This document shows positions 34,501 through 47,709 of a stretch of 64,000 bases of DNA, in pieces. The notes below the pieces were generated by a model. The model made no database searches. It worked only from the letters and a program-made list of their open reading frames with translations, and had not been told where the DNA came from. Made by a program: the position numbers and the translations under genes. Source of the DNA: Trichosporon coremiiforme (Eukaryota; Basidiomycota; Tremellomycetes; Trichosporonales; Trichosporonaceae); the NCBI GenBank assembly GCA_039545355.1, contig BCJJ01000009.1, positions 496,023 to 560,022 of the forward strand, given 5' to 3'. Within the stretch, counting starts at the first letter, position 1. Every line of letters begins with the position of its first letter.

Positions 34501-35611
34501 GATCGGTATCATTGACAAGTCCTACTCTAAGGAGTCTGTCATGACCGGCATGCAGTTCGACGCTCTGTCCGAGGACGAGGTCGACGCTCTCCCCGAGCTC
34601 CCCCTCGTCGTCGCCCGTTGTGCTCCCGAGACCAAGGTCCGCATGGTCGACGCTATCCACCGCCGCAACCAGACGACCGTCATGACCGGTGACGGTGTCA
34701 ACGACTCGCCCGCCCTCAAGCGCGCCGACATCGGTGTCGCCATGGGTACTGGTTCCGACGTCGCCAAGCAGGCCGCCCGTATCGTCCTGACCGACGACAA
34801 CTTCGCCTCGTGCATCCGTGCCATCCGCAAGGGCCGCTCCGTGTTCAAGAACCTTGCAAAGTTCCTTCTGTATCTGCTCTCGGGCAACATTGCGGAGATT
34901 ATTGTTCTCCTCATCGGCCTGGCATTCAAGGATGACGACGGCATCTCGGTCTTCCCCCTCTCCCCTGTTGCGGCGCTCTGGATCAACACCCTCGCTGCTG
35001 GCCCGCCCGCGCTCGCGCTCGGCCTCGAGCCCACCGCCAAGGACGCCATGGACCAGCCCCCGACCAATTTCCACCGCATCTTCACGCTCGAGTACTACAT
35101 CGACCTGTTTGTCTACGGCTTCGTCATGGGCGCTCTCGCTCTCGTCAACTTCGTCATCGTCATGTGGGGCTACTTCCCCGGCGACCTTGGCCACGACTGC
35201 AACGAGGGCGACTCGGCGATCTGCGACCCCGTCTTCCAGGCTCGCGGTACCTGCTTCGCCACGCTCGTCATCATCCTCATGATCCACGCCCTCGAGTGCA
35301 AGCACGTCATGCAGTCCATCTTCCGCATGAACCTGCTCGACAACAAGGTGCTGCTGTGGTGCGTCGTCGTGCTCTCCCTCACGACGTTCCCCGTCATCTA
35401 CATCCCCGTCATCAACAACAAGGTCTTCCTCGTCGGCCCGCTCAAGTGGGAGTGGGGCATCGTCTTCGGCATGATCTTTGTCTACCTCTTCTTCGTCGAG
35501 ACGTACAAATTCTTCAAGCGCCGCATCATGGGCTGGAACAAGAAGCAGGCCCAGATCGAATCTGGCGACAGGACGCTCCGCATGGAGAAGACCATTCCCG
35601 TCGACGTCTAA
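31563..35611 (+). CDS. ENA-type (P2D) Na+/K+-exporting P-type ATPase
   Basis: Two exons (31563-31899, 32670-35611) give 1092 aa, the usual length for fungal ENA pumps. The enzyme uses ATP to expel Na+ or K+ at the plasma membrane under salt or alkaline stress. Visible motifs are the actuator TGES (219-222), the phosphorylation site DKTGTLT with D400, and the hinge TGDGVND (785-791) followed by SPALKRADIGVAMG. The N-terminal cation-ATPase domain (LSEDEAKRRLEQYGLN) precedes helix M1; membrane helices flank the catalytic core and a cluster of about six closes the protein. The only intron, 770 nt, sits exactly within MTLVL/IAAM of the first helices. Nearly all codons end in C, indicating high expression. 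Confidence 0.95.
31900..32669 (+). other. 770-nt intron of the P-type ATPase
   Basis: Donor GTGAGTAA and acceptor ACATGCAG with CTGAC just upstream. It is far longer than most introns of this window (35-130 nt). It includes AT-rich stretches (TATTTTTCATTTTC near 32340; TATATTTTCCAC near 32369) within GC-rich sequence. It may house an alternative promoter or regulatory element; no conserved coding is visible. Confidence 0.85.
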
Positions 35612-37121
35612 GCACGCATCGACATTGTGCATCTCAACGTCTCAAACGAATTTATAATCAAAGCATCTTTTCTGTCAATACAAATACCCCCATCTTCATT
35701 CTCATTTTCCCCGTTTCCCATCCGCACCCAAATCCAACAGCAATTTTTCTTGCATCGGCGTCTCCTCCAACGCTCTCTGGCTCCCTCTGTGCAAATACAG
35801 TGTGTGACAGGCCTGAGCCAGCGCGAGGGGCACCACCCCATCAACAAGTCTAAAAACATAGCATCATTGCTTGGGCAATCGGTTGTATCCTTTCAAGGAC
35901 TATGCATCAAAAGTGAATGACACGAGCGATACCGGAGGCCGAGAGGCCGAGGCGCGAGCAGTCGCAGCGAGCACGAATCATCTTGACTGACATGGAGTTC
36001 TTGTTTCATCACAAAGATACTGACAGTGGTGCACGTTGTGGCCTACAAGAGCAGCTCGGAAGGTCTTGTGCGGACCACAAGGCGCAAGTTTGGAGTGGAC
36101 AGGAACAGCTCCACCAGATACGCTCAAAGTTGCAGTGAACGCAAAGCCTCGTGTCAATGACGTTCCTCAGAGTGTCCGCGTGGCGTCGGCTCACGGGTAG
36201 CAGTGTAGGCGGGTCTGGTCAGCTGGGGGACGCTCATCAAGTGGCCCGGAGCGACTGTCGCTGGCCCACGCTTGCAATGCCTAGACCCGTTCATTGTGCA
36301 TGCTCTATACGCGCAAGCAGGTGGGGTTCACGGCTAACACCTCACTTGACATCTCGGCCTGGGGTACGCACGACCTGCAGTCTGCACAACCGGGGGTGCG
36401 TACGCCTTGTATTTAGGCTGAGACACCGAGGCATGCAAGAAGAACGCCGAGACGAACTCCGCCGGTGTGAGATCTACGCTGTGACCTCTGGCGGCTCGAG
36501 CGCGAGTACGCCGAGCGCTGGCGGCCTCCGAAGCGCGCGAATGCAAGATCAGAGGTCAGTGCGGATTGCCGTACTCTCGAACAGGCTTTCCAGTGCGCTC
36601 CCCCGTCTCCAGCTACAGACCTCAGCGCACTTGTTAACCGCGAGCTCAGCAAGTGTCCCACGTTGGAAGAGCCGAGTCTATATCGTCCCGCATCATTTGC
36701 TGGGTCGCAATATGAGCAATTCAGAGCATATGTACCTGGCGTACATTGCGTACCTCTTTCCTGGGACTGCACTTAGGATCACCGGGTCCAGACTTTACCT
36801 TCTGGTGTGGGTGGGATGGATGTTGGGGGTGCGTCACGATCGTGACTCCAGACGCTTCGGTATAGCTGCGGGTGCTCACCACAGGGCGTCGGAAGTGGCG
36901 GAAGCATTCCAGCGTTCCTCTGCGAGTGAGTGACCCGGAATGCAAGCGTGACCCGAGGTGTTCACCGGGGTTGGATGTGCCTGGTTCTCGGCCTCCACCA
37001 CAGGAGTCCACCGTGGAAATTTCCCAGAGATGAAACTCTACCTGATAGCACCACTGGCCACTGCCGTGCTTGCACGCTGAGGAGGGAGGATTAGGGGGTC
37101 TGCCGGCCGAGTGCAGAAGGC

Positions 37122-37151
37122 GTAACGTGATCGCCGAGCTGTAACGTGATC
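37122..37151 (+). promoter_or_regulatory. Tandem GTAACGTGATC motif
   Basis: Two perfect copies of an 11-mer 19 bp apart. A third copy lies in the divergent promoter of the FAD oxidoreductase and Zn2Cys6 factor (13322). Candidate shared transcription-factor site. Confidence 0.35.
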
Positions 37152-37701
37152 TGCATGCGTGAGCACCCCGGAATCGTCTTCCACAGGTACCACTAGCAAT
37201 GTGTTCCTGCACTGGAAACCTGTGCCATTCCCGAGAAGCGAAGCCCGGGTCTGCGAGAGACACAAACTTACACACCACCCAGTCTTCGGGAGTCTGGTTC
37301 CCAGAGCTTGAAAGATTACGATTACGCATGCAACGCATGGTGCTCTGCTCAGCAATTGCTTGGTTTCGAGGCATGCTCCCGTGTAATACTCTGGAGGCGC
37401 CGCGCGCCGCAAGTGAGGGTCCGAGCTTCGGGGTCCACTGTTTCGGGCTCAGACGCCCTAGGCTCCGACGCCTTCGCTGCTGCCGTACTGCCGTCCTGCC
37501 CTCCGATACGCCCACGACATGCGCCCCGACCGTCCCGCGGGTGATCATCTTCCTTTCGCACGAGTGCGAGTCACACCCCATGCAGCACATGCACGTCAGG
37601 CATCCGGGGTTCCCCTTGGCGTGGGACGCCGAGCATGTGACAGATGACCCTCCGCCCCGATCTCGCACGGGTTCCGTCGGTTCAGAGTTCAACTGACATC
37701 A

Positions 37702-37708
37702 TATATAG
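37702..37708 (+). promoter_or_regulatory. Possible TATA box of the second GMC gene
   Basis: TATATAG about 245 nt upstream of the ATG, which would imply a leader of roughly 200 nt. Confidence 0.3.
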
Positions 37709-37953
37709 ATTCGGTCGAGCAGGGATTGCTCCTCGCTCAAGTATCCAGCTCGACCAACACTCCTCAGCTGGGCGAAAGCGTATGGGCGCTCGACTTGCAC
37801 TCGACTGACCCCGATTGCGACACTGACCGACACACCCGACGACGCCTTCGACATCACCGACACAGCGACCACCGACACAGCGACTGCCGACACCTTCAAC
37901 TCCTCGACGCCGACACCCTCGACCACTCACCAGCAACTGAGCAGCACCACAAG

Positions 37954-40409
37954 ATGAGACTCACTCTCGTGACTCTCTTAGCCTTCGTGCCCTCCGTGCT
38001 CTCAGGCGCGATCTCCATCGACGAAGCAACCCAAAGGACCTTCGACTATGTCGTCGTCGGCGGCGGGCTCGGCGGACTCGTCGTAGCCGGCCGTCTTTCC
38101 GAGGATCCCTCTGTCTCCGTCCTGTAAGCTGCACAGGCTCCATATCTCTCAAGCTGACCCCCCAGTGTGATTGAAGCCGGCGCCGACCGGAGAGACGACC
38201 CGGCCGTGAGCGACCCGGCGCAGTATGGCGCCGTCTGGGACGATAGCAAGGATCTCGCTTGGAAGTGGGACACGACGGAGGGGAAGACTATCTACGGGTG
38301 AGTCGCTGCGAACGTAGTGAGCCGCTGGGAGAGCGGGAGAGCGAGCGGTGAGCGGCAAGCGGCGAGGGACGAGTGACGAGCGGTGGGCAGCGGGGCATCA
38401 ACGGGAAGTCCGACTGCAGGAGGCCCCAGATGTGAGGGCACCCGGCAGTAAGCGGCATGCTCCAACCTTGCTTGAATGTCTGCCCCAACCTTTTTTGAAT
38501 GCTTCCAGTGACGAATGAAGAGGAAGGCTCGGGAGAAGTAAACCCAGAATCCTGGCGGTCGGATCCGGGGTGCTCTCACACCGCCTTATCTCTGCTGGTG
38601 CGGTCGGAGGATTCGGCCTCTTGGTGACTATGGCGTCATGAATTGGGGTGATCTGGGATCCACTCTGCGTTTACTTTCATGAGCCATTGAGGATTCGGAG
38701 GCCGATTCATGAGCCTGCGTGCTAGCGCCGGCGTACTGCGGCGTGCTGTGGCGCCATGGTGACGTCGCCGAAGCCTTGTCGCTTGCCCTGCTGTCACCCA
38801 CACTTCTGGGGTCATGACTGTTCTCGACCGCTCTGCTAGCTCTGCTAGGTCTGCTCGATCCCAGCTGAAGGCGCCCCGGTGACCACAGCTAACACCCCAG
38901 TGGCCGCGTCCTCGGCGGGTCAACCTCCATCAACGGAATGGCGTATACGCGCCCGTCGTCGTCGGAGTTCTCACCTCTGTTGGACGACAGCGTCACTTCG
39001 CATCTGCACGGCTCGAAGTGGACCTGGGGTCCCATGCTGGCCGCAATGAGGAAGGCCGAGTCCTTCCGCTGGCCCTCAGAGCAGCAACAGCAGGCCGGCG
39101 CGGGCGCGAACGCAGACTACCATGGCTACAGCGGGCCAGTCAGTGTCGGATACACACAACTCGGTGGAAATGCGGGGAACGCGTTCCTCTCGGCCGCCAC
39201 CCACTGGGTTGAGAGGGTATCCGACGCCGACGGGGGAGAGGCGGACACGGCCGCGTTCCATCCCCTGACCGTGGATGGGAATGGACGTCGGTCGGCATCC
39301 ACGGCGTACTATGCGGATCGGGACAATCTCTCCCTGCTGGCAAGCACGAGGGCGAGCAAGATTCGCACAGAGTGTCAAGGATCTAGTCTCAAGGCGACCG
39401 GAGTCGAAATTGGAGACCGCTTCGTTGCGGCGGGGAGGGAGGTGATCCTCGCTGCGGGGGCTATTGCGTCCCCTGCACTCCTGCAGTTGAGCGGCATCGG
39501 ACCTGCCTCAGTGCTGCAGAGCGCCGGAGTCGATGTCAACCTCGACCTTCCTGGAGTCGGCGCCGGATTGCAGGAACAGACCATGAACTTCATGACGTGG
39601 GGGCAGAAGGGGACAACGGGTCCTACCGGGTTCGCGATCGCGTATCCGAATGCCACGGCTGTGAGTCCACCCTCCCGAGCTCACAAGTATGTTGCCGCTA
39701 ACGTGCAGCTGTTCGGCGACGACGGAGCGTTCAGGAACAAGCTGGGCGGGGCCATCTCCGACGCCGCTGAGGTCGGAGCGAGAAACGGCGGCTTCATCTC
39801 CGCGGACGCGGGGCGGGAGATCCTGACCCACCAAGCGGAGACCATGTATCAGGCCGGCCTGGCCGAACTCAGTCTGACGCTGAACGACGGGGACGGCACG
39901 GTCGGCGCAAACGTGTGGGCCCTGCGTCCCTTGTCGCGCGGCAGTGTGCGCATCACCTCGAACAATCCCAACTCCAGCCCCCGCGTCACGGCTGGCTGTG
40001 AGTTAACATCGAGCTACGGATGAACTGACGCACAGACTTTGCGACGGGTTTCGACGCCGAGGTCCAGGTTGCCGCTGTCAAATTGACCCGGTCCATCTTC
40101 TCTGCCGACCCTATGCTGCCTCTCGTGGACGCGGAGAGGTCTCCCGGCGCACAGCTTTCGAGCGACCCGGACCTGGAACGATGGGTTCGCGAGAATTACG
40201 TGACTGTCGCCCATCCCGTCGGCACATGTGCCATGCTGCCCCAACATCTGGGCGGAGTCGTCGACGCGAGTCTCACGGTGTACGGGACGCAGAATCTGAG
40301 AGTCGTCGATGCGTCCGTGCTCAGTTTCCAGGTGAGCGCGCACCTCATGGGCGTGCTGTATGGGGTTGCGGAGACGGCGGCGGAGATCATCAAGAGCGGA
40401 CAGAAGTAG
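37954..40409 (+). CDS. Secreted GMC-family oxidoreductase
   Basis: Four exons (37954-38123, 38166-38297, 38901-39997, 40036-40409) give 590 aa, with introns of 42, 603 and 38 nt. MRLTLVTLLAFVPSVLSGA is a clear signal peptide. YVVVGGGLGG (33-41 region) binds FAD, GRVLGGSTSINGMAY is the first GMC signature, and GAIASPALLQLSGIGP the second. The C-terminal part has VAHPVGTCAML with one active-site histidine and VSAHLMGVLYGVAE with the second. Such enzymes oxidise sugars or alcohols outside the cell and release hydrogen peroxide; the exact substrate is not evident. It is a distinct paralogue of the GMC gene at 22.6 kb, which has no introns. The 603-nt intron is exceptional here and contains repetitive GAGCGG-type sequence at its start. 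Confidence 0.92.
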
Positions 40410-40669
40410 GAACATTGGCCCATTGGACTTTGGTTGTATTCGGACACTTTGACTGTATTAGTAATGCTCTGCGCGATAGGTTCATGCACTTGCTTTTCAT
40501 TTGCCTGGAATGAGTGACTGTTGTGAGATCAACACCAGTAGCTTCCAGCGCCCTCAGGCTCGCTCCGCTCTCATTCCTCCTTGGGCTCGCTTCGCTCGCC
40601 GAGTGTAATAACACATGACATGTCTAATGCTGCTGCTGCGAACGTACAAACACCTTAGTGTGGGTTGGT

Positions 40670-41958
40670 CTACTTCTTCTCGTCCTTGTTTCCCTGGTCC
40701 TCGAGGCTCATCGCGATGGCGCGGGCGATGGCAGCCTCCTCGTCCTCCTCGTCGTCCATGTCGACGTCGTCCGGGTTTTCGCCGCGAGAGAGCGCCATGG
40801 CGCGCGCGAGCATGGCCTCCTCGTCGTCCTCGTCGTCGTCCAGCATGTCCTCATCATCGCCGACGGGAGAGTCGCCGGGCGCCGTGGCGGTCGGGTCGTT
40901 GGCGTTGGTGAGCCCTCCCGTCGTGCCGGCCGTGAAGCCTGCCGTGTGGCCCTGCTCCGGGTTCGGGGCGCCGCGCACGTCCTGCGGCACGACGGCGGCC
41001 TCGACCGCGTCGTTGCTCGTTGTCGCGTCGCCGCGCTCGCGCGCTTCCCGCTCCTGCGCCTCTTGCAGGGACATACGGAGAGCCATCGCCAGCTCCGGGT
41101 CCATGCTCGCGTCAAAGTCGTCGTCACCACCTCCAGCGCCGCCGCCAACGTCCCGCTCGCCGTCGTACAGGATTGGGCTCTGCTGGATCACGTCGCTGAG
41201 GAGATGCGGGCCAGGGGGGACAGAGACGAGATGGCTCTCGCCGCCACCGGCCGCCTCGATCAGCGCGCCGATCTTCTCGTCGTTGGCCATGCCCTCGTCG
41301 CCGAATGTGACAATGTCGATGAGCACGTTGTTCTTCCGCAGCTTCTTGCCCAGCTTCACGAGCTCCTCCTGCGTATCGTCCAGCGGCGAGCCGACAAAGA
41401 CGACAACACGCTGACGCTGGTTCTTGTTCTCGCGGTGCTTCAGCGCAAGCTGGGCGATCTGGATCGACGTGATCAGGTCGCTGACGCCGCCGATCGCGGC
41501 CTTGTTCAGTGCCGACAGAAGCTTGCCGATGTCGTTTGTCGGCGTCACGAGCAGAGACGGGCTGCAACATTAGCTAACTCTGAACTGGAATGAAGCTGCA
41601 CAGCTCTCTGGACGCTTAGTCACCGAGACGAAAGCGCTTCGGTTCCGACGTCACTGCCGGGTGACGGTAGAGCTGCGCGCAGCTCGGCACTCACGACTTG
41701 CCGGCCATGGTCATGAGTCCAACGGCCGACTCGGGGTTCGCGTCAGTCTTCGCGCTGAACACGGCAGACACGGCCTGTGCCTGCGCCTGGAATCGGGTCG
41801 GTGTGTAGTCACCATTCCTGCATGTCAGCTTATCCGTACACGCAAAAGAAGCTGCTGTCGCACCTCATGTACTCCGAGTTGTCGAGCCTGCAAATGTCAG
41901 TTGGGTCCGTAATTGTGCACTGATCAACTTACACAAGCATGCACGACTCGAGCGGCAT
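40670..41958 (-). CDS. RPN10: 26S proteasome regulatory subunit Rpn10 (ubiquitin receptor)
   Basis: Four exons (41933-41958, 41864-41887, 41695-41817, 40670-41561) give 354 aa. The start reads MPLESCMLVLDNSEYMRNGD, the conserved N-terminus of the von Willebrand A domain, which spans about 1-190 and anchors the protein in the proteasome lid-base hinge. Three ubiquitin-interacting motifs follow: DPELAMALRMSLQEAQ, EEAMLARAMALSRGE and EEAAIARAIAMSLED. Yeast Rpn10 has one and human has two, so three is on the high side. Linkers are acidic. The first two exons are tiny (26 and 24 nt). It is head-to-head with actin, about 1 kb between start codons. The second plus-strand frame across it is an artefact of codon bias. 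Confidence 0.96.
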
Positions 41959-42953
41959 GATGGGCAGATGTTGTTGTTGTGGTGGTAGCTGGTGAGCGCT
42001 GGTTGAGGTTGATCTTGGCTTGTGACGACGCGTAATGATGACGCTTGAGTGAGTGTGCCACAGCGCATAACCCCGAAGTGCCAGAGAGCAGCCCTCCACC
42101 GTGTAACGTGGTGCGTGGTGGTGAGGAGACAGAGGGACGCGAGGGCCGTGGGAGAGGGAGAGGGGTTGGTGGGCTCGATGGGCGGTTCCTTGGCTGGAGT
42201 ACCAAAGGAATCCCAGCCTATGAGCCTGTGAGCCTGCGGCCCTGAGAGGCCTGAGAGTGAGCGAATCCGAGCGTCACCGTGGCCGCGGCCTGACGCCTGA
42301 CACCTGGCATCCCCCCACCGCACAGCACTGCTGCACCACCCACACAATCCCACCGCACCGCACTGCCAGCCTGGCACCCCCTGGCCCTGGCACGACCAAG
42401 ACGAACACGCACCATCTCATTACCTCTCTCTCTCTCTCATCCATCCACTGACTTTAAAGCGAGCAACCCCGCCTCGCAAAAACCACACTTTCCTTCTCCC
42501 CTTCACTCTCACCACTACATCAGTAAGTCCCGCTTCGATCATGTTCGACAGAGAACCGAGCTATCGCGCGGCTGGCTGCTCAGCCAAACCGGCCGACGAC
42601 ATCATCACCACGTCGACTTTTGGCAGCGGCCCAAACCTCGGATGTCTCGGTCTCTGCATCCTCACAAATGAGCGAGGATCCGCACAACTACTAGTGATCG
42701 GCGTTCAGCCGGCGACGCTGGCGGTTGGCGGCCGCGCTCGATGCGGATGACCGTTGACGTGGAAATGACGGCCGGTCTCCCGCGGCCCCGATCAATCAAT
42801 CGCTGGCGCCGTGGGCGTGGCGCTCAGTCCGCGGAAGCCTTTCTCTGTTCCCATCCAGCATCTCTATACCGTTACGCTTTTGCTGACATCGTGCTCTTCT
42901 TTGTTTGACTACGCTCTCGCTTTCCTGCGTTCATCATACCAGATCTACCACCA
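41959..42953. promoter_or_regulatory. Divergent promoter of RPN10 and actin
   Basis: Contains a CT-repeat (about 42424-42438), a typical fungal pyrimidine-rich promoter element, and the likely 5'-UTR intron of actin (42523-42943). No separate gene is supported. Confidence 0.6.
42523..42943 (+). other. Likely 5'-UTR intron of actin
   Basis: GTAAGT donor at 42523 after a CT-rich leader, and ATACCAG acceptor at 42937-42943, ten bases before the actin ATG. A short ATG-started frame inside (42541-42750) would be removed by splicing, which supports the model. Confidence 0.55.
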
Positions 42954-44703
<1,750 letters not shown>

Positions 44704-45627
44704 GCGCATCTTTAGATTTGCGCGGGCGCAGACGCAGGACTCGAGGAATCCAAGGTGCCGCCGACTCGCTCGGCGGTTTGTTAAGAGCCGCACAAGAAAG
44801 CGGCATAGCTAGTAGTCGATGCAACGGGTTCGTGAAGGTGAACTGGTGCTAGGCTGTCACATGGTCCTGCTCGCTCTCACTGATCTTTTCTGCCACAGCG
44901 TACAGGCTGCTCAACACAACCATCTTACCCGGCGCTGACCATCATGCTGCCATCATGGGCTCTTTCGTGACAGCCGTTGTGCATACATGGCCCAATGACA
45001 TCGTGCCCGCTGTGAAGGTGGCCCCGGTCGATCACTGATCACTGGTGGAGGTGTCTCAGACTATGACGTGCGGCCTCCACTTGACTGACGCACCCGCAGG
45101 GTACGCCGCTACGCTATGTTCACCTCGTGCAAATGCATGACGAGGACGAGGGTGCGAAGCTCGGCCCACTGAGACGGCATTCACCGCTGCCTGACAATCA
45201 CGGGCGCTCGGGGTGCTCAGCTATCGGCAATTCTGGGTTGCACGATCAAGTGCAGACGCATGCCTCACCCACATGCCTCGGCAGCGTCATGGCAGTGTCT
45301 CAGGTATTCGGGTAGACTGTAGGAATGAGCGGAGGAGGGAAACGAAGGCACGTGACGCTCCTAAAGCTCGAGTGGAGGCCTCCACTCCAGTTGACCACTT
45401 CATAGTACCAGCGCAGATCTCGATCTCCCAACATCTCACTATCTCTCGGTCTTCCCCCACGACGACTTCCTTCTTCTTCATCAGTAACACCTTCTGTCGT
45501 TGTCACCTTCCATCATCATTCACGCACCCACTGATCTCTTGATCCTTCGCGGCATCATCACTCAGTCCGTGGCGCAACGCTCATTCTCAACGTTAGGGCG
45601 CACTCGTGTCTTCCTTCCCGGTGGCAA
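44704..45627. other. Intergenic interval
   Basis: 3' flank of actin, then a CT-rich leader-like stretch (about 45410-45600) in front of the SAP-domain locus. No gene is supported. Confidence 0.5.
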
Positions 45628-47345
45628 ATGATCGTCGACAGACTATGCCTTCCTTTCAATGTCGAAGCTCTTCTATAACTCCTTGAGGCGGCCAAAGATC
45701 GCCCCCAGGGTTGTGGTGCAACCTTGGCCGCCACCATGGCCACATCGCCCACCCTTCAGCTCGTTCCGCTGACCCCCTCGCTGGCCTCCTCCCGGAGAGA
45801 GTGGTGGCATACGAGGATGCACGGAGCGGTTCTCTGTGCCTGAGCTGCGGCTGAGATCACTGGGCCGATGCGCAGCAGTGACACAACCGCTAGGCGCGTA
45901 CCATGGAGCCCATTCACTGCCCGAGACCGCGCTCTCGGCGACGGCGTGGGGTCGATCTCTCTCGAACAAGTAAGCTGCCTCCTGCCAGTCCATACTGACT
46001 ATCTTCCAGGCATTGCCCTTCCGCCAAGCTCTCTCGAGGTCAATGACTTACACAAAGCAAGTCTTGAAGGACTTGCTTCGCCAGGTCGACTCTATGTCCG
46101 GAGGAAAAAGACGGATCTCGCCATCAGGCTTCAGCAGCTGTCGGTTACGGACGACCAACTTCTAGACCCAGGTGAGTACTCATTGTCTCGGGCGGTACTG
46201 ACAACCTCAGTTGATGACCCCCGGTATCTTGACTTCTGCAGGCCTAACTGGGATCAGCTGAAGGACGAGTGTCGCTCGAGGAGCCTCAACGTCGAGGGAA
46301 GCAAGCACGACCTCGCTCATCGACTCATGGAATCCGACGACGATGACGAGTATGGCCAGTTCTGCCGTTCAACATTCGGGCGGCCGCTCCTCTCCTTTTG
46401 ACGCCACAGGGTTCTGAGTCTCCGAGAGTTCGACATAGGGGACGACGCCATGAACGCCGCAATCTGAGACCTCCTCGCCTGTCGCTTGGACATCTTGAGA
46501 CCTTTCGCCCGGCGCCGAGGGCTCAACGGCCATGGCGACAAGCTCCAAGTCGTCCAGAGGCTCTTGGATGTCGGTGTCACCGCCAAGGATGTCCCGGTGG
46601 CCGACTCTCCGGTGGTGATGAGCGAGTCAGTGACGACCATCTTGAGCACCTTCAAGTATCGAGACTTTAGAGCTCAGGCCGCTGTATACGGTGTCGGCAC
46701 CACCGGAACGTCCAAAGACCTCGCTTATCGCATCGCCGTCCACGAGGCCTGGCTCGAGGAGCATGACGGCCATGTTCCCGGTCGAGCTAAGCGAGTGGCG
46801 CTCGCCAGCCGACTGCGCTTGATCAATGTCAAGAGCTACAGCAGCGGTTCATCGGCTGCTGTGAGTGATGTCAAGCGTCGCGAGGTTATCGGTGGCTGAG
46901 ATCAGCGCCGAATCATCGAGCTGCTCGCCGACGAGCGCGGCTACCAGGAGAAGAGCTTCCGCAACTTCGAGAAGCCAATCCTGGTGGAGCTGTTGGTCGA
47001 GGAAAGCCTCGACCTGGAGGATATCTACCTGTCCCGTCCATTCGCTACTGTGAGTGTGATCTTGCAAACAACGCTGATTCCTAGCCACCCACCCGCTGTA
47101 TATCTCGTACAAGTCCAAGAGCTCTGACGAGCTGAGCGAGCTACGCGCGAACGCGGTTTGCGGTACAATGTTCAGAAGGAGGAGCTGGCGTGTCGCATGG
47201 TCGATACGACGTGAGTGATTCTTTCCCAATCTGTGAAAGTTTGCTTACGACAGCTTGGCGAGACTGAGAGTGAGTGGAAGGCTGGCGGTTTCGGCGGAGA
47301 TAGGGTTAGCAAGACGGCCAAGGCTGCCCTTGAGGCCAGGCGTTA
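45628..47345 (+). pseudogene. Multi-SAP-domain gene, apparently decayed
   Basis: At least five SAP-like (SAF-A/B, Acinus, PIAS) helix-turn-helix units are recognisable in one direction: KASLEGLASPGRLYVRRKKT, WDQLKDECRSRSLNVEGSKH, ILRPFARRRGLNGHGDKLQ, FRAQAAVYGVGTTGTSKDLA and RGLRYNVQKEELACRMVDT. Plausible introns occur at 45969-46009, 46172-46210, 46350-46409 and 46860-46904. The reading is nevertheless broken: TAA at 45676-45678 if the start is ATG 45628 (ATG 45903 avoids it), TGA at 46465-46467 with no intron to remove it, and a one-base frame change near 47141. SAP units usually bind DNA or RNA; an array of this many is unusual. The last exon would end LEARR-TAA at 47345. Confidence 0.55.
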
Positions 47346-47487
47346 AAAGCTTCGCGCTCGACGTCGCTCCTCAAGGTCCCCTTACCTTTGACCTCACACT
47401 ACTGTGCATCTTTCTTTAGTCGGATACGACGTGAGTGACCCCTTCCCCTTTTGTGAAGCTTGCTTAGGACAGCTGGGCGAAACCGGG
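47200..47487 (+). repeat. Duplicated exon-intron-exon boundary (~68 bp)
   Basis: Block 47200-47268 (GATACGAC-GTGAGTGA...CTTACGACAG-CTTGGCGA) recurs as 47420-47487 (GATACGAC-GTGAGTGA...CTTAGGACAG-CTGGGCGA). Each copy spans a donor, a short intron and an acceptor. The second lies after the stop codon of the SAP locus. Confidence 0.75.
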
Positions 47488-47709
47488 GTTGGGACGGCTT
47501 GCAGTGTTACAAAACCCATCATACCGCTGCCGCAAGCGGCGACACTTATGTATATGTGTTACTCCTCCTTATTCCTAGACCCACAGTTGCCTTTGAACTC
47601 ACAGCCGCCGACGACCAACACCTCAGCCTAGGTAACCAACCCAGAGCCAAACGAACAACAGACGTTCCCTCAGCGCTTACAAGTATTGCATGTCTATAGT
47701 ATGGTATGT
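47346..47709. other. Short interval between SAP locus and MON2
   Basis: Contains the second copy of the duplicated splice boundary; otherwise 3' flanking sequence of MON2 on the minus strand. Confidence 0.5.

Larger units (their letters stand above)
35612..37953. other. Intergenic interval upstream of the second GMC gene
   Basis: A pair of GTAACGTGATC motifs at 37122-37132 and 37141-37151 lies about 0.8 kb before the GMC start, and TATATAG is at 37702-37708. Long open frames on both strands between 36151 and 37692 lack ATG starts and any recognisable domain. I see no gene. Confidence 0.5.

Noticed and set aside
32630..35632. 1000-codon open frame antisense to the P-type ATPase
   Set aside because: The sense gene ends nearly every codon in C, which removes stops from one antisense frame. 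The antisense protein is Asp/Glu/Gly/Val-rich without domains.
36151..37692. Long frames on both strands (260 and 323 codons)
   Set aside because: They begin with non-ATG codons, have mixed composition, and show no domains or introns.
40658..41593. Plus-strand frames over RPN10
   Set aside because: Shadow frames of the acidic, codon-biased minus-strand gene.
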